19,140 bases of DNA from Clostridia bacterium (GTDB lineage Bacteria > Bacillota_A > Clostridia > Oscillospirales > CAG-272), in the NCBI GenBank assembly GCA_017626655.1, contig JAGAIH010000362.1, forward strand, positions 1 to 19,140, written 5' to 3'. Under the pieces are notes generated by a model. That model was not told where the DNA came from. It saw only the letters and a list, made by a program, of their open reading frames with translations, and made no database searches. This document shows, piece by piece, positions 1 through 6,346 of the stretch (positions within the stretch are counted from its first letter, which is position 1; the number at the start of each line of letters is the position of its first letter). A program made the translations under genes and the position numbers.

Positions 1-747
1 ATCACCTCCCCCTTCCACCGCCCCGTGGTGCTGATGGCCACCCCCTACCGCATCAACCAGGTACAGCAGCTGACCGCCGAGAACACCGTCTTCGAGGGCG
101 GCGCCAAGGCCGTGGCCCAGGTCCCCGCCATTTTCGCGGCGGCGGCGGGTGCGGGCCTGCGGGTCAGCTCACCCCGCGGAGGCATGATCCTCAACATGGG
201 CGGCGGCATTTCCGAGGTGGCCGTCATCTCGGCGGGAGGCATCATCGCCGCCCACTCCATCAAGGTGGCGGGGGAGCGGCTGGACTCCGCCATCATCAAC
301 TACTTAAAGCAGCGCCGCAATCTCATCGTGGGCAGTCCCACCGCCGAGGACCTGCGGGTCACCATCGGCACCTGCGATAACAGCCTGGACCGCGGCAGCA
401 TGAAGATCTACGGCCGCAACGCCCGCACGGGCCTGGCCTCCACCCAGGAGGTCTTCTCCTCCGAGATCTGCGAGGCCATCACCCCCACTTTGGTGGCGGT
501 CATGAAGAGCATCATGGCGGTGCTGGAGGACGTGCCTCCCGAGATCGCCTCGGACGTCTACGACTACGGCCTCATGCTCTCGGGCGGCTGTGCCCTTATG
601 CCCGGTCTGGCCGACGCCATCCGCCGCGCCACGGGCCTGCGGGTCACGGTTGCCCGCAATCCCCGCGACTGTGTCATAAACGGTCTGGGCCGCATCATCA
701 AGCACCCCGAGCTGTGGGGTACGGCCCTGGAATACCGTTTGAAGTAA
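1..747 (+). CDS. MreB/Mbl-like actin homologue, 3' part (5' end outside window)
   Basis: The frame is open from base 1, so the gene is cut by the window edge and 248 codons remain. MreB-family proteins form membrane-bound actin-like filaments that guide side-wall peptidoglycan synthesis. The family match is clear from GAGL (about codons 50-53), SEVAVISAGGII followed by HSIKVAGERLDSAIINYL, the adenine-side LSGGCALMPGL and the C-terminal GLGRII. Two active-site motifs are altered. The phosphate-2 motif DIGGGT reads NMGGGI (the Asp codon is aac at 193-195), and the catalytic EEPM before AAAIGAGL reads PAIF (codons 42-45). ATP hydrolysis is therefore probably lost or weak, which is inference. It lies 33 bases upstream of a CPBP protease gene and two genes upstream of a PBP2-like gene, consistent with a cell-shape role. 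It could be a second, regulatory MreB paralogue. Confidence 0.85.
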   Translation: MTSPFHRPVVLMATPYRINQVQQLTAENTVFEGGAKAVAQVPAIFAAAAGAGLRVSSPRGGMILNMGGGISEVAVISAGGIIAAHSIKVAGERLDSAIINYLKQRRNLIVGSPTAEDLRVTIGTCDNSLDRGSMKIYGRNARTGLASTQEVFSSEICEAITPTLVAVMKSIMAVLEDVPPEIASDVYDYGLMLSGGCALMPGLADAIRRATGLRVTVARNPRDCVINGLGRIIKHPELWGTALEYRLK

Positions 748-780
748 GCCTTTCCACCCTCCGCTCTGAAAGGAGCCATC

Positions 781-1836
781 ATGAACAACACCTTTTACAC
801 CCTCGGTGACTCCGCTGTCACCCCCGATCCCTCGGTTCTCCCCCCTCTGGGCGCCGATCCCGCCGAGGCGCGGCGTACCTTCTCCCGCATCGGCATCGCC
901 TACGCCGTCCTGGTGCTGGCCCTCCAGGTAACCGCCGTCGTAGCCCAGTACCTGCTGTACTTCCTGGCTCCCGCAGTCCTGTCCTACTGGTGGATCAACT
1001 GGGTCTTCTCCCTGGTCCCCCTGTACGGAGTGGCTCTGCCCCTCATGTGGCTGATCCTCAAGGGGATGCCCGTATCCCCCCACAACCGTGACTACGCGCT
1101 CAACCGCACCGCCACCCTGGAAAAGACTCCCTTCCACATGGGTCATTGGACCATCCTTCTGATCATCGCCTTCGGATGCATGACCGCCGGCTCCCTGGTG
1201 GGCAACGTCATCATGATGATCCTGTCGGCCATCCTGGACTACGACTACGCCAACGCCCTGGCGGCCATGGTGGACAGCTCCCCCGTCTGGGCCACCTTCC
1301 TGGGGGCCTGTGTCTGCGCCCCTTTAGGCGAGGAGCTGCTCTTCCGCAAGCTGCTCATCGACCGCACTCGCCGCTTCGGCGACCTGCCCTCCATCCTGCT
1401 GTCGGGCATCCTCTTCGGTCTGTTCCACGGCAATCTCTTCCAGTTCTTCTACGCCGCCCTGGTGGGTATGCTCCTGGCCTACGTCTACACCCGCAGCGGC
1501 AATTACTGGTGGTGCGTGGCCATGCACGGCGTCATCAACCTCATGGGCAGTATCGTCACCCCCGGCCTGGCCGAGCTTCTCCCCGAGGACATGGTGAGCT
1601 TCACCAGCGTCCTCCAGCCCTTGATCTACCTGTTCATCCTGGTCTGGCAGTACGGTATGCTCATCGCGGGCATCGTCCTGTTCTGCGTCCTCTTCTCCAA
1701 GCGCAAGCTCTCCCGAGGCCCCGAGCCTCTCTACCGCGAGAACGCCGCCTCGGTCATGGTGGGCAACCTCGGCATGATCGTCTGCCTCGTCGTCATGGGG
1801 CTGGTCATGGCCATCAATCTGTGGCCCGTGCGATGA
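781..1836 (+). CDS. CPBP-family intramembrane metalloprotease (CAAX/Abi type)
   Basis: A 351-aa polytopic membrane protein whose ATG follows GAAAGGAG at good spacing. It carries the full CPBP signature in the expected order: EExxxR at E184-E185-R189 (EELLFR), FxxxH at F212-H216 (FGLFH) and HxxxN at H249-N253 (HGVIN). These are the metal-binding and catalytic positions of the family that includes Rce1-type CAAX proteases and bacteriocin-immunity proteins. Hydrophobic segments lie around 40-65, 78-95, 122-148, 166-180, 203-235, 280-305 and 325-348. The substrate cannot be read from the sequence. It sits between an MreB-like gene and a PBP2-like gene, where mreC and mreD are usually found, so a role in envelope assembly is plausible but inferred. 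The protein is longer than the bare CPBP domain, having about 75 extra residues at each end. Confidence 0.88.
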   Translation: MNNTFYTLGDSAVTPDPSVLPPLGADPAEARRTFSRIGIAYAVLVLALQVTAVVAQYLLYFLAPAVLSYWWINWVFSLVPLYGVALPLMWLILKGMPVSPHNRDYALNRTATLEKTPFHMGHWTILLIIAFGCMTAGSLVGNVIMMILSAILDYDYANALAAMVDSSPVWATFLGACVCAPLGEELLFRKLLIDRTRRFGDLPSILLSGILFGLFHGNLFQFFYAALVGMLLAYVYTRSGNYWWCVAMHGVINLMGSIVTPGLAELLPEDMVSFTSVLQPLIYLFILVWQYGMLIAGIVLFCVLFSKRKLSRGPEPLYRENAASVMVGNLGMIVCLVVMGLVMAINLWPVR

Positions 1837-1838
1837 TC

Positions 1839-1930
1839 GCGGCAAGCCGCCAATTACAGCAGTGAAATACGCCTTACGGCGTGTGAAATTCGCCCTTCGG
1901 GCGAGTGAAGGTTCAGATCCTTCGGATCTG
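1839..1930 (+). repeat. Tandem mini-hairpin array with GTGAAA linkers
   Basis: Directly after the CPBP stop codon lie four short palindromes: GCGGC/GCCGC (1839-1850), ACGCC-ttac-GGCGT (1869-1882), TCGCCC-ttc-GGGCGA (1890-1904) and CAGATCC-ttc-GGATCTG (1914-1930). The last three have 5-7 bp stems with 3-4 nt loops, unrelated stem sequences, and each is preceded by GTGAAA or GTGAAG. The array ends about 40 bases before the PBP2-like start, inside what looks like one transcription unit. No U-tract follows any hairpin, so these are not ordinary terminators. The same architecture recurs at 4514-4629. Confidence 0.75.
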
Positions 1931-1971
1931 TCCGACTTTCTATCCATGAATACCCAAGAAAGGAGCCCGCC

Positions 1972-4116
1972 ATGGCCGCCCGCAGCTCAACCAAGTCCAT
2001 ATCCCGCCTGTGGGGGCTGGGGATCGCCTTTCTGGTGGTCTGCGCGGTCTACGTCATTCGCCTGGCGGCCCTGGAGCTGACTCCCGAGAACATCGGGGGT
2101 CACAAGCAGGACGGCACCACCGAGCGCACCGTGGTGGTCCAGGCCGTCCGCGGTCAGATCTACGACCGCAACGGCGTTCCTCTGGTGACCAACGCCTACA
2201 CCTATGACCTGACGCTGGACTATTCCGTCCTCCCCACCGATCAGACCGCCCGCAACGCCGCCGTCCTTCAGGCCCTCCGTATGCTGGAGACCTGTGGAGA
2301 GGTAGATCGGTTCTGCACCTACGATTTCCCCTTTGACGGGTACTACCCCAATTACACCTACAAATCGGTGGCCTCGGATCCCGTATCCGACACCCACGAT
2401 ACCTTCCTGGACGTGGTCGAGACCAACGGTCTGCGCCGCGAGGCCATCCTGCGGATCAAGAGCGAGAAGCGCATGAACACCTCGGAGGCCAACGACTACT
2501 ACGACGCCGACCCTCTCGCCTGCATCACGGCACAGCGGCTCACTACCTACTTCGTGGAGGAGTACGAGCTGGACGCTAAGGGGGAGGACGGCTCTCCCCT
2601 GTACGGAAACGCCGATATTGACCGTCTGATCCGCGTCCTCTGGGGCATGGAGGCGGTGGGCTTCTCCCGCGCCAACGATTACGTCCTGGCCAAGGACGTC
2701 ACCATGGAGACCATCACCCACGAAAAGGAGCTGGGCATCGCGGGCATCGGCTTTACCACCAACGCCACCCGTGTCTACTGCTTCCCCGGCTACGCCTCCC
2801 ACATCCTGGGGCAGACGGGCCCCATCTACGCCGAGGAGTGGGCCTACTACAAGGAGCTGGGCTACGCCATGAACGCCACCGTGGGCAAGTCGGGCTGTGA
2901 GGCCGCCTTCGAGGAGTACCTCCACGGCCAGGACGGCGTCAAGGTGGTGGTGGAGGACAAGGACGGCCGCATCGTCCGGGAGTACATGAGGACCGAGCCC
3001 GTGGCGGGCAAGGACGTCTACCTCACCATCGACATAGACCTCCAGATCGCCGCCGAGGAGGCCCTGGCCGAGAATGTCCGCTACGTGCGGGAGACCTACC
3101 GCCGAGAGGACTGCAAGGCGGGGGCCATCGTGGCCATGGACCCGGGCAACGGGGAGCTTCTGGCCATGGCCTCCTACCCCACCTACGATCTGGCCACCTT
3201 CAACCGCGACTACGACAGCATCGTGTCCAACGACGCCCTCCCCCTCCTCAACCGCGCCCTGGGCGGTCTCTACGCCCCCGGCTCCACCTTCAAGCCCGGT
3301 ATGGTGGCGGCGGGACTCACCGAGGGGGTCATCACCTCCTCCACCAAGCTGGAATGCGCGGGGACCTACACCTACTACCAGAGCTACCAGCCCGACTGCT
3401 GGATTCACAACAGCTCAAGTGCCGTCAAGCAGCACGGCTGGATCAACGCCGCCGAAGCTCTGCGGGTGTCCTGCAACTGCTATTTCTACGATCTGGGCAG
3501 ACAGTTGGGCATCGCCAACATGAATCTCTACTGCCGTATGTACGGTCTCGGCGAGGCCACGGGCATTGAGCTGGGGGAGCAGACAGGCTCTCTGGCAGGC
3601 CCCGACCACCGCGCCGAAATGCACGGTCTGGAGTGGCAGCCCACCGACACCATCGCCGCCGCCATCGGCCAGTCGGACAACGCCTTCACCCCCCTCCAGC
3701 TGGGGGTCTACGCCTCCACCCTCTTCAACGGCGGCACCCGCTACGCCGCCCACCTGCTTCTGAAGGTCCGGGATTTCTCCACCCGCACCGACGTTTTCGT
3801 ATCCAAGCCCTCTGTGCTGAGCGAGTTTACCCTGTCGGACGCCCACCGTCTCACGGTCATCGAGGGCATGGAGCAGATGGTGGCGACCTCAAGCGAGGTC
3901 AGCCGCTATATGCGGAATGTTCCCGTCACCGTAGCGGGCAAGACGGGTACCGCCCAGACCGGCGCCAAGTCCACCGAAAACGGTCTCTTCATTTGCTGCG
4001 CCCCCTCCCGAAGCCCCGAGATCGCGGTGGTCTCGGTCATCGAGCGGGCAGGCGGCGGCTCCTACTCGGCTATGTCGGCGGGGGCGGTTTTGGAAGCATA
4101 CTACAAGAACAAGTAA
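1972..4116 (+). CDS. Class B penicillin-binding protein, PBP2/MrdA-like D,D-transpeptidase
   Basis: A 714-aa peptidoglycan transpeptidase that would cross-link stem peptides on the outer face of the membrane. It has a short cytoplasmic tail, one membrane anchor (about residues 14-33), the class B N-terminal motif RGQIYDRNGVPL (about 60-71) opening the pedestal domain, and a C-terminal transpeptidase domain. The three catalytic motifs are complete: S438-T-F-K441, S500-C-N502 and K657-T-G659. No PASTA domain follows, because the protein ends about 55 residues after KTG. The ATG follows AAAGGAG. The neighbouring MreB-like gene favours an elongation enzyme (PBP2/MrdA) over the division enzyme FtsI or the spore enzyme SpoVD, but those cannot be excluded. 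A RodA-type SEDS partner is not in the window. Confidence 0.9.
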   Translation: MAARSSTKSISRLWGLGIAFLVVCAVYVIRLAALELTPENIGGHKQDGTTERTVVVQAVRGQIYDRNGVPLVTNAYTYDLTLDYSVLPTDQTARNAAVLQALRMLETCGEVDRFCTYDFPFDGYYPNYTYKSVASDPVSDTHDTFLDVVETNGLRREAILRIKSEKRMNTSEANDYYDADPLACITAQRLTTYFVEEYELDAKGEDGSPLYGNADIDRLIRVLWGMEAVGFSRANDYVLAKDVTMETITHEKELGIAGIGFTTNATRVYCFPGYASHILGQTGPIYAEEWAYYKELGYAMNATVGKSGCEAAFEEYLHGQDGVKVVVEDKDGRIVREYMRTEPVAGKDVYLTIDIDLQIAAEEALAENVRYVRETYRREDCKAGAIVAMDPGNGELLAMASYPTYDLATFNRDYDSIVSNDALPLLNRALGGLYAPGSTFKPGMVAAGLTEGVITSSTKLECAGTYTYYQSYQPDCWIHNSSSAVKQHGWINAAEALRVSCNCYFYDLGRQLGIANMNLYCRMYGLGEATGIELGEQTGSLAGPDHRAEMHGLEWQPTDTIAAAIGQSDNAFTPLQLGVYASTLFNGGTRYAAHLLLKVRDFSTRTDVFVSKPSVLSEFTLSDAHRLTVIEGMEQMVATSSEVSRYMRNVPVTVAGKTGTAQTGAKSTENGLFICCAPSRSPEIAVVSVIERAGGGSYSAMSAGAVLEAYYKNK

Positions 4117-4149
4117 GTTCAAACCGACTTTACAATCATCCTGTATCCT

Positions 4150-4512
4150 ATGAAAGGAACCCCCATGGAACAGAAACGCTTTTCCAAGCTGGACGACGGC
4201 TTTGTCTGCGTCCATTGTGGGCGTGAGGTCAAGCCCCTGGGCTACTCCTCCCGCAACCACTGTCCCTTCTGCCTCTGGTCGCGGCACGTGGACATCAATC
4301 CCGGCGACCGCGCCAACCCCTGCGGGGGAGATCTGGAGCCCATCTCCGCCGAGCCGGATCCCAAGAAGGGGTACATCATCATCTCCAAGTGCCAAAAATG
4401 CGGGGAGATCCGCCGTTGCCGCGCCGCCCACGAGGCCAAGGTACAGCCCGACGACCTGATGCTGATCATTCGGCTGACGGCGAGGGGGAAGGCGGAAAGG
4501 CCGAAACGGTAA
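4150..4512 (+). CDS. RNHCP-domain zinc-binding protein
   Basis: A 120-aa protein matching the RNHCP family, named for the motif present here as SSRNHCPFCLWSRHVD (about residues 34-49). Around it are CVHCG (about 18-22), PGDRANPCGG and KCQKCG. Together these give CxxC, HCPxC, a lone C and CxxC, which are likely zinc ligands. The family is widespread in bacteria and has no established biochemical function. The ATG follows GAAAGGAA after a 33-base gap from the PBP2-like stop, so it is probably cotranscribed. The last 10 residues are basic. Family assignment is firm; role unknown. Confidence 0.88.
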   Translation: MKGTPMEQKRFSKLDDGFVCVHCGREVKPLGYSSRNHCPFCLWSRHVDINPGDRANPCGGDLEPISAEPDPKKGYIIISKCQKCGEIRRCRAAHEAKVQPDDLMLIIRLTARGKAERPKR

Positions 4513-4513
4513 G

Positions 4514-4629
4514 TTGCGGGTTGATACCGCAAATGATGTGCGCCACAGGCGCAATGATGTTCACCACGGGCTGCCGCGGTGAAATGATGTTGCCCCGTCG
4601 GGGCAAACGATGTGCGCCCCTTGGGCGCA
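4514..4629 (+). repeat. Tandem mini-hairpin array with 6-nt ATGATG linkers
   Basis: Five palindromes in a row start one base after the RNHCP stop codon: TTGCGG/CCGCAA (4514-4532), TGCGCC-aca-GGCGCA (4539-4553), TTCACC/GGTGAA with an inner CGG/CCG extension (4560-4583), TTGCCCC-gtc-GGGGCAA (4590-4606) and TGCGCCC-ctt-GGGCGCA (4613-4629). The four spacers are exactly six nucleotides: ATGATG, ATGATG, ATGATG and ACGATG. Every palindrome starts with T and ends with A, while the stem cores differ. None is followed by a U-tract. It lies between two same-strand genes, 72 bases before the ruvX start. Confidence 0.85.
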
Positions 4630-4701
4630 ACGGAAAGGGAACGAACGGTTTCGCCCTACAAAGCCAAATTTGAAAACAAACTATATTAAGGATATCTTCC
4701 C

Positions 4702-5217
4702 ATGAACCAACTTCTCCAAACCAAAGGCAAGCTCCTGGGCGTCGATTTCGGCGACAAGCGGACGGGGCTGGCCATTTCCAACGATATGCGTACCCTCGCC
4801 TCGGGGATCACCCAGATCTCGGTGGGGGGGATGCAGAAGACCGCCGCCGCCGTGGCGCAGGTAGCCAAGGATCGGGCCGTGGTGGGTGTGATCGTGGGGC
4901 TTCCCGTCAACATGGACGGCTCCCATGGCCCCCGCGCCCAGCACGCCGAGAAATTCGCGGGACTGCTCCGCGAGGCTCTGACCGCCCTCTCGGCGGAGAT
5001 CCCCGTGGTGATGCAGGACGAGCGCATGACCACCATGGCCGCCTCCCGCTACCTCAACGAGACCGACACCCGCGGCTCCAAGCGCAAGGGGGTCATCGAC
5101 ACCCTCTCGGCCGAGATCATCCTGCAAAACGCCCTGGACAAGCTCCGCTTCATGAAGGAGCGGGCAGCCGCCGAAGCTGACGAGGCCGACACTACAGAAA
5201 GCGAGGACACCCCATGA
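4702..5217 (+). CDS. ruvX: RuvX/YqgF-family putative Holliday junction resolvase / pre-16S rRNA nuclease
   Basis: A 171-aa protein of the YqgF family, with an RNase H-like fold. In E. coli the homologue takes part in 16S rRNA 5'-end maturation, and Holliday-junction resolution has also been proposed. The sequence shows LLGVDFGDKRTGLAIS at the N terminus, GLPVNMDGS with GPRA, DERMTT, and a C-terminal GVIDTLSAEIILQ. The acidic triad is D15, E107 and D133, all present. After about residue 153 there is an acidic Ala/Glu/Asp-rich tail beyond the usual domain. An AAGGA site precedes the ATG at acceptable distance. The stop overlaps the next start as ATGA (5214-5217), implying translational coupling with the membrane protein downstream. 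Confidence 0.9.
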   Translation: MNQLLQTKGKLLGVDFGDKRTGLAISNDMRTLASGITQISVGGMQKTAAAVAQVAKDRAVVGVIVGLPVNMDGSHGPRAQHAEKFAGLLREALTALSAEIPVVMQDERMTTMAASRYLNETDTRGSKRKGVIDTLSAEIILQNALDKLRFMKERAAAEADEADTTESEDTP

Positions 5218-5963
5218 GCGAGAAGATCCACGAAGCCCTACCCGTCAAGATCGCGCGGCTCACGGTGAAGGCCCTGGGCATGATCCTGGTCTTCGGCACC
5301 ATCCTGTTCTTTATCTGGCGGGCCTTCATCTCCACCATCGTCCCCGCCGAGGTCAAGTACCTGTCGGCCAACGCTCCCCTCAAGGAGGCCTACGCCGCCG
5401 CCCTGGCCGAGGGAAAAGAGGTGACGGTCTTCTACCAGGAGAGCCAGTACGACACCACCACGGTACGGGACAAGAACTACAGCTACTTCACCGCCAAGGA
5501 TGCCCGCTTCATCCAAGAGGCCAACCAGGTCCAGATCCTGTTCCGCTACAACAACGCCACCATCCGCCATCTGGTGGAGGACTACAGCCTCACCGAGATC
5601 CCCGACCGCGCCGAGGACCTCTACGACGTCACCCTCTACGTGGCCTACGATCTCACCCCCGACAACCTCACCGACAACGCGGGCAACGATCCCGCCGCGG
5701 TGAAGTTCGTCCGCTACCACGCCACCTCCTCCGAGCTCGCCCAAAGCCTCATCTACAACTACCGCCGCATGACCTTCGACGGTCTGGACATGACGGTCAC
5801 CGACACCCCCGTCCTAGCGGTCTATGTGGACGTCTACTACCTGGGCGATCTGGACTACGAGGCCGAGCCATACGGCACCATCTGCATATACGATTACGCC
5901 GCCGAGAACACCTACGGTACCCTGACCAAGCAGGAGATCGAGGCACTGGAGAAGCTTTCGTGA
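5214..5963 (+). CDS. Membrane-anchored protein of unknown function
   Basis: A 249-aa protein not recognised as a named family. It has a short basic N terminus, one transmembrane segment (about residues 17-39) and a roughly 205-residue domain predicted to lie outside the membrane. That domain is mixed polar and aromatic, with many Tyr and Asp residues and alternating hydrophobic stretches suggesting beta structure (for example VLAVYVDVYYLGDLDYE near 200). No catalytic motif or cysteine cluster is seen. It overlaps ruvX by four bases (ATGA), so it is translated from the same transcript. The gene's last 63 bases are nearly repeated just beyond its stop codon (5982-6044), so the present C terminus may result from a recent rearrangement. 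Confidence 0.75.
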   Translation: MSEKIHEALPVKIARLTVKALGMILVFGTILFFIWRAFISTIVPAEVKYLSANAPLKEAYAAALAEGKEVTVFYQESQYDTTTVRDKNYSYFTAKDARFIQEANQVQILFRYNNATIRHLVEDYSLTEIPDRAEDLYDVTLYVAYDLTPDNLTDNAGNDPAAVKFVRYHATSSELAQSLIYNYRRMTFDGLDMTVTDTPVLAVYVDVYYLGDLDYEAEPYGTICIYDYAAENTYGTLTKQEIEALEKLS

Positions 5964-6044
5964 CCCCCCCGTTCTCGGCCGGCCGAGAACACCTACGGTA
6001 CCCTGACCAAGCAGGAGATCGAGGCCCTCGAGGAGCTGCCCTGA
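5901..6044 (+). repeat. Direct duplication of a gene's 3' end, with stop codon
   Basis: Bases 5901-5963 (the last 20 codons and TGA of the preceding gene) are repeated at 5982-6044. The first 42 bases are identical and the last 21 differ at six positions, so the encoded ends are ALEKLS-stop and ALEELP-stop. The offset is 81 bases, so the second copy is in the same reading frame and would extend the protein if the first stop were read through. The second copy begins inside a perfect 20-bp palindrome (5971-5990, GTTCTCGGCC/GGCCGAGAAC). No start codon serves the second copy, so it is treated as a remnant. Confidence 0.85.
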
Positions 6045-6083
6045 TCCCGCCATATCCCCCGCCAAGCCCCGCTTGCAGTACGG

Positions 6084-6117
6084 CCCCGCGCCGCCGTCTG
6101 CCTGCGGGGTCTTTTTT
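6084..6117 (+). terminator. Probable intrinsic terminator of the first + strand gene cluster
   Basis: CCCCGC (6084-6089) pairs with GCGGGG (6104-6109) around a 14-nt G/C-rich loop, followed by TCTTTTTT (6110-6117). It lies about 120 bases after the last gene of the cluster and before a new promoter. The loop is large, so the exact fold is uncertain. Confidence 0.65.
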
Positions 6118-6126
6118 GCCATTCTA

Positions 6127-6255
6127 CCGCGATATCCGCTCCATTCTCCCGAAAATTTCCCCATTCAGGCCCGTTTGGGGGCGATTCTACCGTGAGTTCC
6201 CCCGCATTCTCCCGTGAGTTTCCCTCCCGTCTCCCCGTAGTTGCCCTCGCGCGGG
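6127..6255 (+). repeat. Degenerate 11-nt tandem array, C-rich on + strand
   Basis: The stretch divides into consecutive 11-mers at 6127, 6138, 6149, 6160, 6171, then (after an 8-nt slip at 6182-6189) 6190, 6201, 6212, 6223, 6234 and 6245. The unit approximates CCCGNNNTTYC, for example CCGTGAGTTCC, CCCGCATTCTC and CCGTGAGTTTC. It is pyrimidine-rich on the + strand and G/A-rich on the other. It lies between the terminator and the promoter of the glycosyltransferase unit. Its role is unknown; 11 bp is close to one helical turn. Confidence 0.6.
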
Positions 6256-6287
6256 ATAGAGTATACCCCAAAATTTCGGTAAATTTG

Positions 6288-6316
6288 TTGACAAAACAAC
6301 CTCGGTATGCTATAAT
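6288..6316 (+). promoter_or_regulatory. Consensus SigA-type promoter for the GT8 gene cluster
   Basis: TTGACA (6288-6293), a 17-bp spacer and TATAAT (6311-6316) match the vegetative consensus exactly. Transcription would start near 6323, giving a leader of about 24 bases with a GGAGG site at 6332-6336 before the ATG at 6347. This marks 6347-8742 as an independently and probably strongly transcribed unit. Confidence 0.92.
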
Positions 6317-6346
6317 AAGCCGAATCATTTCCGGAGGTACCAGCCC

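Noticed and set aside
1987..3408. Long open frame of 473 codons on the - strand, opposite the PBP2-like gene
   Set aside because: It is the high-GC shadow of a clear gene: Gly/Val/His-rich low-complexity composition, no ribosome site and no family motif.
4514..4629. CRISPR array or integron attC site
   Set aside because: The constant part is only 6 nt and the variable parts are palindromes of 15-24 nt, with no cas or integrase gene nearby; neither model fits.
5982..6044. Frameshifted or split gene joined to the preceding membrane protein
   Set aside because: The first copy ends with its own in-frame TGA and the second copy repeats, rather than continues, the sequence; it is a duplication.
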